A stretch of 64,000 bases of DNA from contig NZ_CP022219.1 of the NCBI RefSeq assembly GCF_004114915.1, positions 7,156,949 to 7,220,948 of the forward strand, given 5' to 3'. The translations under genes and the position numbers were made by a program. Of this stretch, positions 30,223 through 40,130 are shown piece after piece. Positions within the stretch are counted from its first letter, which is position 1. Every line of letters begins with the position of its first letter. This stretch comes from Bradyrhizobium guangxiense. GTDB taxonomy: Bacteria; Pseudomonadota; Alphaproteobacteria; Rhizobiales; Xanthobacteraceae. Under the pieces are notes generated by a model. That model was given only the letters and a program-made list of their open reading frames with translations. It had not been told where the DNA came from and ran no database searches.

Positions 30223-32259
30223 ATGTCCGGGCGTATCGCGCCGTCAAAGCGCACAATATTTCCCACGCTTAGGTTCCGCGCCAAGATCATCCTGGGATTT
30301 GCCGCGGTGCTGGCGATCTCGGCGGGCAGCATGGCCTTCTCCTATTTCGGCTTCGAGCGGGTCTCGGCCGGGGTCGGGTCCTACCGCAGCAGCGTGTCGG
30401 AGGCCGACCTCGCCCGCACCATCGACCGCGAGCTGCTCGCCTACCGTTCGGCCGTCAAATATTTCGTTGTCACCGGCAAGGAAGATGACGCCAAGGCGGC
30501 GCTTGATGCCGAGGCCAGCCTGAAGAATGCCATCGACCAGGCCGTCAAGAGCGCCAAGACCCCGGCGCGGAAAGAGAGTCTCGACAAGCTCGCCAAGGAG
30601 TTCTCGAATTTCTCCGCGACCTTCGCCAAGGTTCTCCAGGCCAAGCGCGACAGCACGCTGCTGGTGCAGAACCAGCTGCAGCGCCAAGCCAATCTCCTCA
30701 AGTACAAGCTCGACGACATCGGCAACAACGCCTCCGATTCCGAGGCGCAGGCGATCGAGTTCGGCACCAAGCAGGTCAACGCCCAGTTCCAAACCGCGAG
30801 CGCCGCAGCCACCAATTTCGTGCTGACGTCCGATCAGGCGATCGCGAGCAGCGCGCTGGCACGGCTGAAGTTCGTCGAGAACTCGCTCGGCGCGGTCTAT
30901 TCCATGGACGACAAGATCGTCGCCGGCCTGAAGGACGCCAAGACCATCCTCGGCGCCTATCGCGAAGCGCTGGAGAAGCTGATCGCCAACGCCAAGCTGG
31001 TTGACGAGCTCGTCACCGAGATGAGCGGTTCGGCGGGGGCGATCCTGCAAGGCGCGACCGCCATGAAGGCGGACCTCGTCGCCGAGCAGCAGCGACTGGA
31101 TTCCGAATCGGAAGCGACGATCGGCAAGACCGAGCACCTGGTTCTGATGCTGGCCATTGGTGGTACCTTGCTTGGTGCGGTTCTCGCCTTCCTGCTCGGC
31201 ACCGGCATCTCGCGTCCGATGATCGCGATGTGCAAGGCGATGCGCGAGCTCGCCTCGGGCAATTTCGACGTCGTGCTGCCGGGTCTTGGCCGCAAGGACG
31301 AGATCGGCGAGATGGCCGGCGCGGTCGAGGAGTTCAAGGTTCAGGCCATCGCCAAAGCCGAGCGCGATGCCGCCGCCAGCGAGGTCCAGAACCGGGAGCA
31401 GGCCGCAAGCCGCCGCGCCGAACTGATCCGCTTTGCCGACGACTTCGAGAGCGCGGTCGGCGCCATCGTCTCCAACGTCTCGGCCTCGGCCGTGCAGCTG
31501 GAATCGGCAGCCTCTACCCTGACCCGCACCGCCGAGACCACCCAGAGCCTGTCGAGCCAGGTCGCCGGCGTCTCCGAGCAGGCCTCCTCCAACATGCAGT
31601 CGGTCGCCACCGCGACCGAAGAGCTCTCGGCCTCGGTCGAGGAGATCGGCCGCCAGGTCCGCGACTCCAGCCGGATTGCGGAAGCCGCCGTGGTGCAGGC
31701 CAAGGAAACCGACGGCCGGATCGGCAAGCTCTCGCATGCCGCCCAGCAGATCGGCGAGGTCGTGAAGCTGATCACGGCGATTGCCGAGCAGACCAATCTG
31801 CTCGCGCTCAACGCCACCATCGAGGCAGCGCGCGCCGGTGAAGCCGGCCGCGGCTTTGCCGTGGTTGCCAGCGAGGTGAAGTCGCTGGCGAGCCAGACCG
31901 CGAAGGCGACCGACGAGATTTCCTCGCACATCGCGGGCATGCAGGGCGCCACCGCGGAATCGGTCGCCGCGATCAAGGAGATCGGCGCGACCATCGGCCA
32001 GATCTCGTCGATCTCGACCTCGATCGCGAGCGCAGTCGAGCAGCAGGGCGCGGCGACGCAGGAGATCGCGCGCAGCGTCCAGACCGTCGCGCAGGGCACC
32101 CAGACCGCGGCCGCCGATATCGGCCAGGTCAACCGTGGTGCCGCCGAGACCGGCTCGGCGTCGGAAGAGGTGCTGAACTCGGCCAAGACGCTGTCATCCG
32201 AAAGCACCCGCCTTCGCGCCGAGCTCGACCGCTTCATGGGCAATATCCGCGCGGCGTAG
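30223..32259 (+). CDS. Methyl-accepting chemotaxis protein, copy 1
   Basis: 678-residue transmembrane chemoreceptor: N-terminal helix (about 17-40), helical periplasmic sensor (about 41-305), second helix (about 306-328), HAMP ([20 protein letters not shown] onward), and a long cytoplasmic signalling hairpin. The conserved hairpin tip [20 protein letters not shown] contacts CheA and CheW. It ends GNIRAA, with no CheR-tethering pentapeptide. The ligand is unknown. From the HAMP domain on, the DNA is almost identical to the next gene, while the sensor domains differ. The start ATG has a GGGGGTGGG Shine-Dalgarno. Confidence 0.92.
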   Translation: MSGRIAPSKRTIFPTLRFRAKIILGFAAVLAISAGSMAFSYFGFERVSAGVGSYRSSVSEADLARTIDRELLAYRSAVKYFVVTGKEDDAKAALDAEASLKNAIDQAVKSAKTPARKESLDKLAKEFSNFSATFAKVLQAKRDSTLLVQNQLQRQANLLKYKLDDIGNNASDSEAQAIEFGTKQVNAQFQTASAAATNFVLTSDQAIASSALARLKFVENSLGAVYSMDDKIVAGLKDAKTILGAYREALEKLIANAKLVDELVTEMSGSAGAILQGATAMKADLVAEQQRLDSESEATIGKTEHLVLMLAIGGTLLGAVLAFLLGTGISRPMIAMCKAMRELASGNFDVVLPGLGRKDEIGEMAGAVEEFKVQAIAKAERDAAASEVQNREQAASRRAELIRFADDFESAVGAIVSNVSASAVQLESAASTLTRTAETTQSLSSQVAGVSEQASSNMQSVATATEELSASVEEIGRQVRDSSRIAEAAVVQAKETDGRIGKLSHAAQQIGEVVKLITAIAEQTNLLALNATIEAARAGEAGRGFAVVASEVKSLASQTAKATDEISSHIAGMQGATAESVAAIKEIGATIGQISSISTSIASAVEQQGAATQEIARSVQTVAQGTQTAAADIGQVNRGAAETGSASEEVLNSAKTLSSESTRLRAELDRFMGNIRAA

Positions 32260-32278
32260 GCTCGCTGCTCAACTCTCC
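31216..32278 (+). repeat. 1.06-kb near-identical direct repeat, left copy (MCP 3' half)
   Basis: Matches 33487-34549 at a constant offset of 2271 bases with only a handful of differences, some silent. It covers HAMP to stop and about 19 bases beyond the stop (TCGCTGCTCAACTCTC). Confidence 0.9.
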
Positions 32279-32496
32279 GCTTGTCCAGGGCGACAGCGGA
32301 GCAAGGGGCGTGGCAAATCGATTTGTAGCGGCGCGGGAAAGCGCACCTTAACAATTCCCTGCGTCACCTAACCGCCAGTTGCGGCGCCACAAATTTACCA
32401 CAGCTTATCCTTTGCCGATTACCGTGCGGTCGAGTCGGAGAGCGGGCTGCTCTTTCGGCTGCGCCTGGTTTTCCGCGAATGGAATGGGGGGGGGGA

Positions 32497-34530
32497 ATGT
32501 CGGTCAAGTCGAAGTCGAACCAATCGAAGCTGCCAACTTTGCGGTTTCGCGCAAAAATCATCCTCGGCTTCGTGGCGGTGCTAGCCATCCTCGCCGTCAG
32601 CATGGGCTTCGCCTATTTCGGCTTCGAGCGGATCGCAGGCGCCGTGGCCTCCTATCGCACCAGCGTGTCGGAAGCCGATCTCGCCCGGACGGTCGATCGC
32701 GAGCTGATCGCCTATCAGGGCCTGGCACGAGCCTATACGCTGACGGGTTCGGCGGACGACGAGACCGCAGCCAAGGCCGCCGAGGAAAATCTCAAGAGCG
32801 CGATCGCCAAATCAATGCCCGCCACGCCCGGCGCCGCCCGCCGCGAGCAGGTCGGCAAGCTCGAGGCCGAGTTCCAGCGCTTCACGAAAGTGTTCGGGGA
32901 GATCATCACCCTGACGCGCGAGAACAACAAGATCGCGGCCGAGGAGCTCAACAGCGTCGGCAACAAGATCCGTTTCAAGTTCGACGATCTCTCCGATACA
33001 GCCGCGCTGGCGGGGCTGGCCTCGGTCCAGACCACGGCCAAGGACATCACCTCGCAATATCTGGCGGTCTCCACCTCGGTCAGCGCCTTCGTGGCCAAAC
33101 CGGAGCCCAAGACCGCCGACGGCGTGATCGCGCGTATCAAGTTCCTGGAGACGTTGCTGGTCTCCATCTACGCGAATGACCAGAAGATCACGGATCGCGT
33201 CAAGGAGATCGGCGATCTCCTGAAGCAATACCGCGTCTCCTTTGCAAAGCTGACCGAGAACGTGAAGGTCATCGTCAAGGCGAACGCCGAGATGACCAAG
33301 ACGGCGGCGACCATTCTCAAGCTCTCGGCCGAGCTGCGGTCCGACCTGACCGCCGACCAGCAACGTATCGAGACGAGCGCCAACGAGACCATCGTGGATA
33401 CCGAGCGGCTGATGCTGATGTTGGCGCTCGGCGGCCTTGCCATCGGCGTTGTGCTCGCCCTGATGCTCGGCAACGGCATTTCGCGGCCGATGATCGCGAT
33501 GTGCAAGGCGATGCGCGAGCTCGCCTCGGGCAATTTCGACGTCGTGCTGCCGGGTCTTGGCCGCAAGGACGAGATCGGCGAGATGGCGAGCGCGGTCGAG
33601 GAGTTCAAGGTTCAGGCCATCGCCAAAGCCGAGCGCGATGCCGCCGCCAGCGAGGTCCAGAATCGGGAGCAGGCCGCAAGCCGCCGCGCCGAACTGATCC
33701 GCTTTGCCGATGACTTCGAGAGCGCGGTCGGCGCCATCGTCTCCAACGTCTCGGCCTCGGCCGTGCAGCTGGAATCGGCAGCCTCTACCCTGACCCGCAC
33801 CGCCGAGACCACCCAGAGCCTGTCGAGCCAGGTCGCCGGCGTCTCCGAGCAGGCCTCCTCCAACATGCAGTCGGTCGCCACCGCGACCGAAGAGCTCTCG
33901 GCCTCGGTCGAGGAGATCGGCCGCCAGGTCCGCGACTCCAGCCGGATTGCGGAAGCCGCCGTGGTGCAGGCCAAGGAAACCGACGGCCGGATCGGCAAGC
34001 TCTCGCATGCCGCCCAGCAGATCGGCGAGGTCGTGAAGCTGATCACGGCGATTGCCGAGCAGACCAATCTGCTCGCGCTCAACGCCACCATCGAGGCAGC
34101 GCGCGCCGGTGAAGCCGGCCGCGGCTTTGCCGTGGTTGCCAGCGAGGTGAAGTCGCTGGCGAGCCAGACCGCGAAGGCGACCGACGAGATTTCCTCGCAC
34201 ATCGCGGGCATGCAGGGCGCCACCGCCGAATCGGTTGCCGCGATCAAGGAGATCGGCGCGACCATCGGCCAGATCTCGTCGATCTCGACCTCGATCGCGA
34301 GCGCAGTCGAGCAGCAGGGCGCGGCGACGCAGGAGATCGCGCGCAGCGTCCAGACCGTCGCGCAGGGCACCCAGACCGCGGCCGCCGATATCGGCCAGGT
34401 CAACCGTGGTGCCGCCGAGACCGGCTCGGCGTCGGAAGAGGTGCTGAACTCGGCCAAGACGCTGTCATCCGAAAGCACCCGCCTTCGCGCCGAGCTCGAC
34501 CGCTTCATGGGCAATATCCGCGCGGCGTAG
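32497..34530 (+). CDS. Methyl-accepting chemotaxis protein, copy 2
   Basis: 677-residue chemoreceptor with the same plan as the gene 237 bases upstream. The membrane-anchor start ([15 protein letters not shown]) is similar, the periplasmic sensor (about 45-305) has clearly diverged, and HAMP plus the signalling domain are nearly identical at DNA level. Two receptors with different inputs but one output module are implied. The start ATG directly follows a run of ten G that also serves as the Shine-Dalgarno. A start 18 bases upstream (MEWGGG) would translate the G-run and is less likely. Confidence 0.92.
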   Translation: MSVKSKSNQSKLPTLRFRAKIILGFVAVLAILAVSMGFAYFGFERIAGAVASYRTSVSEADLARTVDRELIAYQGLARAYTLTGSADDETAAKAAEENLKSAIAKSMPATPGAARREQVGKLEAEFQRFTKVFGEIITLTRENNKIAAEELNSVGNKIRFKFDDLSDTAALAGLASVQTTAKDITSQYLAVSTSVSAFVAKPEPKTADGVIARIKFLETLLVSIYANDQKITDRVKEIGDLLKQYRVSFAKLTENVKVIVKANAEMTKTAATILKLSAELRSDLTADQQRIETSANETIVDTERLMLMLALGGLAIGVVLALMLGNGISRPMIAMCKAMRELASGNFDVVLPGLGRKDEIGEMASAVEEFKVQAIAKAERDAAASEVQNREQAASRRAELIRFADDFESAVGAIVSNVSASAVQLESAASTLTRTAETTQSLSSQVAGVSEQASSNMQSVATATEELSASVEEIGRQVRDSSRIAEAAVVQAKETDGRIGKLSHAAQQIGEVVKLITAIAEQTNLLALNATIEAARAGEAGRGFAVVASEVKSLASQTAKATDEISSHIAGMQGATAESVAAIKEIGATIGQISSISTSIASAVEQQGAATQEIARSVQTVAQGTQTAAADIGQVNRGAAETGSASEEVLNSAKTLSSESTRLRAELDRFMGNIRAA

Positions 34531-34549
34531 GATCGCTGCTCAACTCTCT
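33487..34549 (+). repeat. 1.06-kb near-identical direct repeat, right copy (MCP 3' half)
   Basis: Partner of 31216-32278. Identity drops sharply just upstream (HAMP start) and just after the shared post-stop sequence, the pattern expected of gene conversion. Confidence 0.9.
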
Positions 34550-34605
34550 ATCGTCCCGGTTCGTCGCTCTGCTTGTCCGGGACGGCGGAGCAAGGGGCGC
34601 GAACC

Positions 34606-34974
34606 TCACTCCCGCCCAAACGCCCGCTTCAGCTCTACCTTTGCCTTCTCCAGTCGCGTTCGCTGCGTCTTCGGCAGCGTCTTGCCGGCGCGGTTGATGT
34701 AGAAGGTCAGCATCGACAGCGCCGAGCGGTAGGCGCCGGTCTTGCGGCGTGAGCTGTGCTCGGCCGATCGCTTCAGAGACGTCGCGATCTTCTTCGGGCT
34801 GGTCAGCTTGAACACGCCTTGCTTGAGGTCGAGCGCGTCGCTCTCCTTTGTCACGCGCTGCGACCAGCGCTTCGGTGCGGCACGTTTGGAGCCCTTGCGC
34901 GCAGTGCTGCGTCTTGCGCTCGTTTTCCTTCGCGCTGGTTTGCGAGATTGTGTCGTCTTTCTGACATGAGCCAT
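34606..34974 (-). CDS. DUF3175 basic protein
   Basis: 122 residues. The very basic N-terminal 40 residues (RKPARRKTSARRSTARKGSK) suggest nucleic-acid binding. The DUF3175 core follows (RWSQRVTKESDALDLKQGVF, then KKIATSLKRSAEHS and the C-terminal FYINRAGKTLPKTQRTRLEK). Function is unknown. The start ATG has AAGGAG upstream. It is convergent with the chemoreceptor gene and divergent from the MFS gene. Confidence 0.85.
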   Translation of the reverse strand: MAHVRKTTQSRKPARRKTSARRSTARKGSKRAAPKRWSQRVTKESDALDLKQGVFKLTSPKKIATSLKRSAEHSSRRKTGAYRSALSMLTFYINRAGKTLPKTQRTRLEKAKVELKRAFGRE

Positions 34975-35156
34975 GCGTCAACTCCTTGCGGCACCAACGG
35001 AAACGGGCGGGCCGGGGAGCTGTTCCAGCGGGAACCCGGCCTCGCCGCGGGCGTTGTCGCAGGTGGCAGGCGGAATGCCGCACCCCGATGATCGGATCGT
35101 CCCCGTTCACATCATGTGAGCCAGGGCCGCTTCCATTGATCGAACGCAACAGCCCG

Positions 35157-36641
35157 ATGGAATTGCAGCAAAGCCCAGCGCTGAACTACGCTCCTGCGGT
35201 CGCGGCGGAGGCGACCGACCGCATCGTCGAGACCAGCATTCCCTCGCGGCTCGACGCGCTGCCCTGGAGCGGTTTTCACACCCGTGTCGTGCTCGCGCTC
35301 GGCATCACCTGGATCCTTGACGGGCTCGAAGTGACGCTGGCCGGCGCGCTCTCCGGTGCGCTGAAGCAGAGCCCGTCGTTGCATTTCTCCAATCTCGATC
35401 TCGGCATTGCCAACTCCGCCTATCTTGCCGGGGCCGCGCTCGGCGCGCTCGGCTTCGGCTGGCTCACCGACCGCATCGGCCGCAAGAAGCTGTTCTTCAT
35501 CACGCTGGCGCTCTACCTCTCGGCGACGGCCGCGACCGCGCTATCGTGGGATGTCGCGAGCTACGCATTGTTTCGCTTCCTCACCGGTGCAGGCATCGGC
35601 GGTGAATACACCGCGATCAACTCGACCATTCAGGAGCTGGTGCCCGCGCGCTATCGCGGCTGGACCGATCTCGTCATCAACGGCAGTTTCTGGATCGGCG
35701 CCGCAATGGGGGCGGTCGCGGCCATCGTGCTGCTCGATCCCGCCGTGATCGCTCCTGATCTCGGCTGGCGTCTCGCTTATCTGATCGGCGCAAGCATCGG
35801 GCTCGTCGTGCTGTTGATGCGAATGTGGATTCCGGAAAGTCCGCGCTGGCTGATGATTCATGGCCGCCCCGATCAGGCCCATGCGATCGTCGACGAGATC
35901 GAGCGATCCGTGATCGGACATGACCAGGATGCGAGCGAGGCGCGCTTCACCAGGATCCGGCTGAAGATGCGCGATCACACGCCGATCGGCGAGGTCGTGC
36001 ACACGCTGTTTTCGGCGTACCGGCAGCGCGCGCTGGTCGGCCTCGTGCTGATGAGCGCGCAGGCGTTCTTCTACAATGCCATCTTCTTCACCTTCGCGCT
36101 GGTGTTGACCGACTTCTACGGCATCCGTGCCGATCACGTCGGCTGGTACCTGCTGCCCTTCGCGGCCGGCAATTTCCTCGGCCCCCTGCTGCTCGGCCGG
36201 CTGTTCGACACGCTCGGCCGCCGCACCATGATCATGTTCACCTATGGTGTCTCGGGCCTGTTGCTGGCGTTGTCGGGCTATCTGTTCTCGATCGGCGTGC
36301 TCTCGGCGCAGGGACAGACCATCGCCTGGATGGTGATCTTCTTCTTTGCCTCGCCGGCCGCCAGCGCGGCCTATCTCACCGTCAGCGAGACCTTCCCGCT
36401 GGAAGTCCGCGCGCTGGCGATCGCGGTGTTCTATGCCGTCGGCACCGGCATCGGCGGCGTGATCGGGCCGGCGCTGTTCGGCGCGCTGATCGACACGGGA
36501 TCACGCAGCAGCGTGTTCGCCGGCTATCTGCTGGGGGCTGTCCTGATGATCGCGGCCGCGCTCGTAGCGTGGCGCTATGCCGTCTCGGCGGAGCGCAAAT
36601 CGCTCGAACAAATCGCGCGCCCGCTCGCCTTCATGGAGTAG
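35157..36641 (+). CDS. MFS transporter
   Basis: 494-residue major-facilitator transporter with 12 predicted helices. Family motifs are GWLTDRIGRKKLF between helices 2 and 3, RFLTGAGIGGEYTAINS in helix 4, and the WIPESPRWL stretch of the sugar/metabolite-proton symporter group after helix 6. GRLFDTLGRRTMI repeats the loop motif in the second half. Substrate unknown. The start MELQQSP is chosen over a long upstream frame that lacks a ribosome site. otsB begins 4 bases after its stop, so they are likely cotranscribed. Transport related to trehalose metabolism is possible but unproven. Confidence 0.88.
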   Translation: MELQQSPALNYAPAVAAEATDRIVETSIPSRLDALPWSGFHTRVVLALGITWILDGLEVTLAGALSGALKQSPSLHFSNLDLGIANSAYLAGAALGALGFGWLTDRIGRKKLFFITLALYLSATAATALSWDVASYALFRFLTGAGIGGEYTAINSTIQELVPARYRGWTDLVINGSFWIGAAMGAVAAIVLLDPAVIAPDLGWRLAYLIGASIGLVVLLMRMWIPESPRWLMIHGRPDQAHAIVDEIERSVIGHDQDASEARFTRIRLKMRDHTPIGEVVHTLFSAYRQRALVGLVLMSAQAFFYNAIFFTFALVLTDFYGIRADHVGWYLLPFAAGNFLGPLLLGRLFDTLGRRTMIMFTYGVSGLLLALSGYLFSIGVLSAQGQTIAWMVIFFFASPAASAAYLTVSETFPLEVRALAIAVFYAVGTGIGGVIGPALFGALIDTGSRSSVFAGYLLGAVLMIAAALVAWRYAVSAERKSLEQIARPLAFME

Positions 36642-36645
36642 ACTG

Positions 36646-37464
36646 ATGAAATCGGAACTTGCAGAAATGGCGTTGGACCAGCAACCCCCCGTAGTCGACG
36701 ACGACACGCCGGAAACGGTGCCGGTGCCGCATGCGCTCGTGCCGCATCTCGACGAGATCGCAATTCTGCTCGACATCGACGGGACCCTGCTCGACCTGAT
36801 GCCGACGCCGCGCGAGGTGTGGGTGCCGCCGGGCCTGTCGGACACGCTGAACCGGTTGACCGAGCGCACCTCCGGCGCGCTGGCGCTGGTCAGCGGCCGC
36901 TCGCTCAACGACATCGACCTGATCTTCGCGCCTGACGTGTTTCGTGCCGTCGCCGGCCATGGTGCCGAGATGCGGCTGTCGGTGGACAACGAGGCCGATG
37001 ACGTGCATGCGCCGCCGCTGGACAAGGAGCTGAAGCGGCGTCTGGCCGCTATCGCCAAGCTCTCGCCCGGCATTCTGCTCGAGGACAAGGGCTATTCGCT
37101 CGCGCTGCATTATCGCCTGGCGCCGCATGCAGAGAAGGCAATCTACGAATCCGTCTCGGTGATCCGAGCCGACCTGCCCAATGCGCCGATCGAGGTGCTG
37201 CCCGGCAAGTTCGTCTGCGAGATCAAGCATTCCGGATTCACCAAGGCGACCGGCGTGCGTGAATTGATGAAGCGCGAGCCGTTTAGGGGACGGCGTCCGA
37301 TCTTCATCGGCGACGACGTCACAGACGAGACCGTGTTCGCGATCATGCCCAACATGGACGGGCTCGCCTTCTCGGTCGGACGCCGTGCCATGGGCGTGAA
37401 TGGCCATTTCGACGCGCCGGCGGATGTGCGTGCATTCCTGGCACGCCTGCTCGACCCAAGGTAA
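36646..37464 (+). CDS. otsB: Trehalose-6-phosphate phosphatase
   Basis: 272-residue HAD-superfamily enzyme releasing trehalose from its 6-phosphate. It has motif I DIDGTLLDLMP (about residues 42-52, nucleophile and acid Asp), motif II LVSGRSLNDID, and motif IV FIGDDVTDETVF, plus the family GHGAEMR stretch. It starts 4 bases after the MFS stop. otsA follows 241 bases downstream. Together they give osmo- and desiccation-protective trehalose. Confidence 0.95.
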   Translation: MKSELAEMALDQQPPVVDDDTPETVPVPHALVPHLDEIAILLDIDGTLLDLMPTPREVWVPPGLSDTLNRLTERTSGALALVSGRSLNDIDLIFAPDVFRAVAGHGAEMRLSVDNEADDVHAPPLDKELKRRLAAIAKLSPGILLEDKGYSLALHYRLAPHAEKAIYESVSVIRADLPNAPIEVLPGKFVCEIKHSGFTKATGVRELMKREPFRGRRPIFIGDDVTDETVFAIMPNMDGLAFSVGRRAMGVNGHFDAPADVRAFLARLLDPR

Positions 37465-37465
37465 A

Positions 37466-37687
37466 ATGAAGGCAGCGCCATTTCGCAGACACAATGTCGA
37501 ACGCAACGGTGCCATGGCGCCGCAAGACTTGCTGCGCGACACGATCGCACAAGCTGTCTTTGCAATGAAATCCGCAGGTTCCGCGAGCGAAACCAGTTCC
37601 AACGCGCGCGCCCGATTTTGGTTTCAATTCGTTGAAACGATGATCAGGAACCATATTGATGAACGGCAGTTAAACGGGGTGGAATGA
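37466..37687 (+). CDS. Small hypothetical protein between otsB and otsA
   Basis: An open frame of 73 codons starting one base after the otsB stop (MKAAPFRRHNVERNG) and ending just before otsA. It contains a helical stretch APQDLLRDTIAQAVFAMKSA. No recognised family and no strong ribosome site, but it fits the gap well. It may be real or chance. Confidence 0.35.
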   Translation: MKAAPFRRHNVERNGAMAPQDLLRDTIAQAVFAMKSAGSASETSSNARARFWFQFVETMIRNHIDERQLNGVE

Positions 37688-37705
37688 AACAGGAGGGGAC
37701 GACCT

Positions 37706-39169
37706 GTGAACTTAGTCGTCGTTTCGAATCGTGTCGCGCGCGGCAAACCCAACGAGCCCATGACGGGCGGTCTTGCGGCGGCGTTGCTGCCGGTTGTGGA
37801 ACATTCGGGCGCGATTTGGGTCGGTTCGTCGGGCCGCGTTCGTGACGGCCATCAGAAGGAGCCGTTCGCCGAGATCGAAGCGCTGGGCACGGGTGCAATC
37901 GCGACGCTGGATCTGCCAGCAGCGCATTACGGTGGCTATTACGAGGGCTTTGCCAATTCGGCGCTGTGGCCGGCGCTGCATTCGCGCAGCGATCTGATCC
38001 GCGTCTCGCAGGGTGACTATGTCAGCTATCGCGAAGTCAACGCCTTCATGGCGCGCGCCCTGCTGCGCTTCCGCAAGACTCGAACGGCGTTCTGGGTGCA
38101 GGATTATCATTTCCTCGCGCTCGGCGCCGAGCTGCGGGACCTCGGCGTCGACGACCCCATCGGCTTCTTCCTGCATACGCCGTGGCCCGTTACTGCGGTG
38201 ATGCAGGGTGTGCCGCATCATCGCGAGCTGATCACGGCGATGCTGGCCTACGATCTGCTTGGCTTCCAGACCGAGGAGGATCGCCAGAATTTTCTCGGTT
38301 ATGTCGGCGGCGAGCTCGGCCTTGTCGTCGAGGACGGCGTCGTGCTGTCGCAGCACGGCCGCACCCGCTGCGAAGTCTTCCCGATCGGCATCGATGCGGA
38401 GAAGTTCGCAGCTTATGCCGCCAAGTCGGTCTCGCATCCGGACGTGTCGCGGCTGCGTCGCAGCCTCAATGGCGAGCGCCTTGCGATCGGCGTCGATCGG
38501 CTCGACTATTCCAAGGGCCTCGTCAACCGCATCAGTGCGTTCGACCGGCTCTGGACCGAGCAGCCGCAATTTGCGCGCAGCATCTCGCTGCTTCAGATCG
38601 CCAATCCCTCCCGCGGCGGCATCGAGGCCTATGGCAATCTGCAGAACGAGGTCGCGCGCCTGGTTTCCGACGTCAACGGCCGGCACGGTGAGGTCGACTG
38701 GACGCCGATCCGCTATTTGAACAAGGGCTTCAGCCAGGCCGTGCTCGCGGGGCTTTATCGCACCGCGCAGGTCGGCGTGGTGACGCCGCTGCATGACGGC
38801 ATGAACCTCGTCGCGAAGGAATATGTCGCTGCGCAAAACCCAGCCGACCCCGGCGTGCTGGTGCTGTCGAAATTCGCCGGCGCCGCCAACGAGCTCGACA
38901 CCGCTCTGCTGGTTAACCCGCATGACATCGACGGCATGGCGCGGACGATCGCGGTCGCCGCGGCGATGCCGCTCCCCGAGCGCAAGATGCGCTGGGAGGC
39001 GATGATGAAGAAGCTGCGCGGCCACACCATCCAGCAATGGTCGGCCGATTTCGTCGCCGAGCTCGAGAACTGCCGGACCAGGAAGGCTGCCGTCGCCCCG
39101 CTCGCCGCGCAACCGCCGCAGGCGCTGCGCTGGCTGAAATCGGCGATCTCAGGCGTGCGGTTGATTTAG
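37706..39169 (+). CDS. otsA: Trehalose-6-phosphate synthase
   Basis: 487-residue GT20 glycosyltransferase joining UDP-glucose and glucose-6-phosphate. Signatures are the N-terminal VVVSNRVARG, MTGGLAAAL, the FWVQDYHFLALGAELR and IGFFLHTPWP stretches of the acceptor site, VDRLDYSKGLVNRI, and the C-terminal LHDGMNLVAKEYVAAQNP nucleotide-sugar site. The start is GTG preceded by AGGAGGGG. It makes the substrate of otsB. Confidence 0.96.
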   Translation: MNLVVVSNRVARGKPNEPMTGGLAAALLPVVEHSGAIWVGSSGRVRDGHQKEPFAEIEALGTGAIATLDLPAAHYGGYYEGFANSALWPALHSRSDLIRVSQGDYVSYREVNAFMARALLRFRKTRTAFWVQDYHFLALGAELRDLGVDDPIGFFLHTPWPVTAVMQGVPHHRELITAMLAYDLLGFQTEEDRQNFLGYVGGELGLVVEDGVVLSQHGRTRCEVFPIGIDAEKFAAYAAKSVSHPDVSRLRRSLNGERLAIGVDRLDYSKGLVNRISAFDRLWTEQPQFARSISLLQIANPSRGGIEAYGNLQNEVARLVSDVNGRHGEVDWTPIRYLNKGFSQAVLAGLYRTAQVGVVTPLHDGMNLVAKEYVAAQNPADPGVLVLSKFAGAANELDTALLVNPHDIDGMARTIAVAAAMPLPERKMRWEAMMKKLRGHTIQQWSADFVAELENCRTRKAAVAPLAAQPPQALRWLKSAISGVRLI

Positions 39170-39176
39170 GATCCTG

Positions 39177-39206
39177 CGTCATGGCCGGGACAAGCCCGGC
39201 ATGACG
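39177..39206. repeat. Short palindromic repeat, family B
   Basis: CGTCATGGCCGGGA and AAGCCCGGCATGACG arms, located just after the otsA stop. Related to 12865-12939. Possible terminator for otsA and the opposing gene. Confidence 0.65.
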
Positions 39207-39220
39207 GCGCACCTGCGGCC

Positions 39221-39562
39221 TCAATAACAATACGACACGCCATCCAGAATCGCGCACTGCCGCTTGTTCGGCGCGTTGGGATCGTCCATCGGCACCACGC
39301 CCTTGCCCTGGCCGACGAACACGCCGGGCCCGACATGTATCGAGCTCTTGTTGCCGATGATTACGCTCTGGTGCGGCGTCGAGCTCGAGCGCGTGCCGTC
39401 CGGCCAGAGGATGGCGTCGCCGGATAGCACCCCGCGCCGCCCGTCGTCGCAGCTCACATCGACGCCCTGGCGGGTGCAGATCTGGGCCGTGGCGGGCGCG
39501 GCGGAGGCGGAGACAAGGGCCGAGATCAGGCTCAGCACAGCGAAGGTCCTGCGGATGGTCAT
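39221..39562 (-). CDS. Small secreted protein of unknown function
   Basis: 113 residues with a signal peptide (MTIRRTFAVLSLISALVSAS, cleavage near ATA-QI) and four Cys in the mature part (ICTRQGV, SCDDGRR, QCAILDG, YCY), suggesting two disulfides. It has a glycine-rich centre. No recognised family. It is convergent with otsA. The upstream 19-residue extension of the frame lacks signal character and was excluded. Confidence 0.75.
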   Translation of the reverse strand: MTIRRTFAVLSLISALVSASAAPATAQICTRQGVDVSCDDGRRGVLSGDAILWPDGTRSSSTPHQSVIIGNKSSIHVGPGVFVGQGKGVVPMDDPNAPNKRQCAILDGVSYCY

Positions 39563-39757
39563 GGTGTCCCGGGGGCGTGTTTGGCGGCTTGTCGTGAATC
39601 GTCGCTCCAAACCCGTCATGGGTTCAGCCGCCGGACGGATCAGGGCGCCGGCGGCGCCGAATATTGTCTTTTAAATACAATAGTTTGCGGAAAATTCACC
39701 CGTTTCCCTCGCGATCCCTTGCAAAATCGTCGGCGCCCCTTCAAGAGAGGGCGCTCC

Positions 39758-39847
39758 GGAGAGATGGCCGAGTGGCTTAAGGCGCACGCTTGGAAAGCGT
39801 GTGTGCGGGAAACCGTACCGTGGGTTCGAATCCCACTCTCTCCGCCA
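39758..39847 (+). tRNA. tRNA-Ser (anticodon GGA)
   Basis: The 90-base gene folds as a long-variable-arm tRNA. The acceptor stem is GGAGAGA/TCTCTCC with discriminator G. The anticodon loop CTTGGAAAG has anticodon GGA (reads UCC/UCU), with a serine-type variable arm. The T arm is GTGGGTTCGAATCCCAC, and CCA is encoded. It marks the left edge of the accessory region; tRNA-Ser genes are common integration sites. Confidence 0.96.
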
Positions 39848-40040
39848 CCCACCAAAAACGATCTCGTACTTGGAGCTGCAGATAGGCCAGAAACTCGGCC
39901 GTTTTGCTGCGTTTTCGTGGACGGAGAACTCCCAACGGTCATCCTACACGCGCCTGAATGAAGCCGGAGAACCGAATTTTCTCCGAATCTTTGAACGCGC
40001 AAAATCGGTCTAGTACGGCATTTCTCAGAAAATCAACGGC

Positions 40041-40072
40041 TTGGCTACGCGGCGGTTCGAATCCGTCTCGCT
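40041..40072 (+). other. tRNA T-arm-like fragment, possible integration scar
   Basis: GGCGG-TTCGAAT-CCGTC forms a 5-base-pair T stem with the invariant loop. No D or anticodon arm precedes it, so it is a remnant of a tRNA 3' end, not a gene. It is not the same sequence as the tRNA-Ser T arm. Confidence 0.45.
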
Positions 40073-40096
40073 CAACCGATGAGCGGCCCCGATTCC

Positions 40097-40130
40097 ATAC
40101 CAACCTGTTCGGAATACCAACCTGTTCGGA
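40097..40130. repeat. Perfect 17-base tandem duplication
   Basis: ATACCAACCTGTTCGGA occurs twice with no spacer, 297 bases before the SIR2 start. Confidence 0.9.

Noticed and set aside
30244..31929. Long minus-strand frames opposite the chemoreceptors (also 32812-34200)
   Set aside because: Shadow frames; their similarity to each other only reflects the duplicated 3' half.
40041..40072. A complete second tRNA gene
   Set aside because: Only the T arm can be folded; no acceptor, D or anticodon arm is present upstream.
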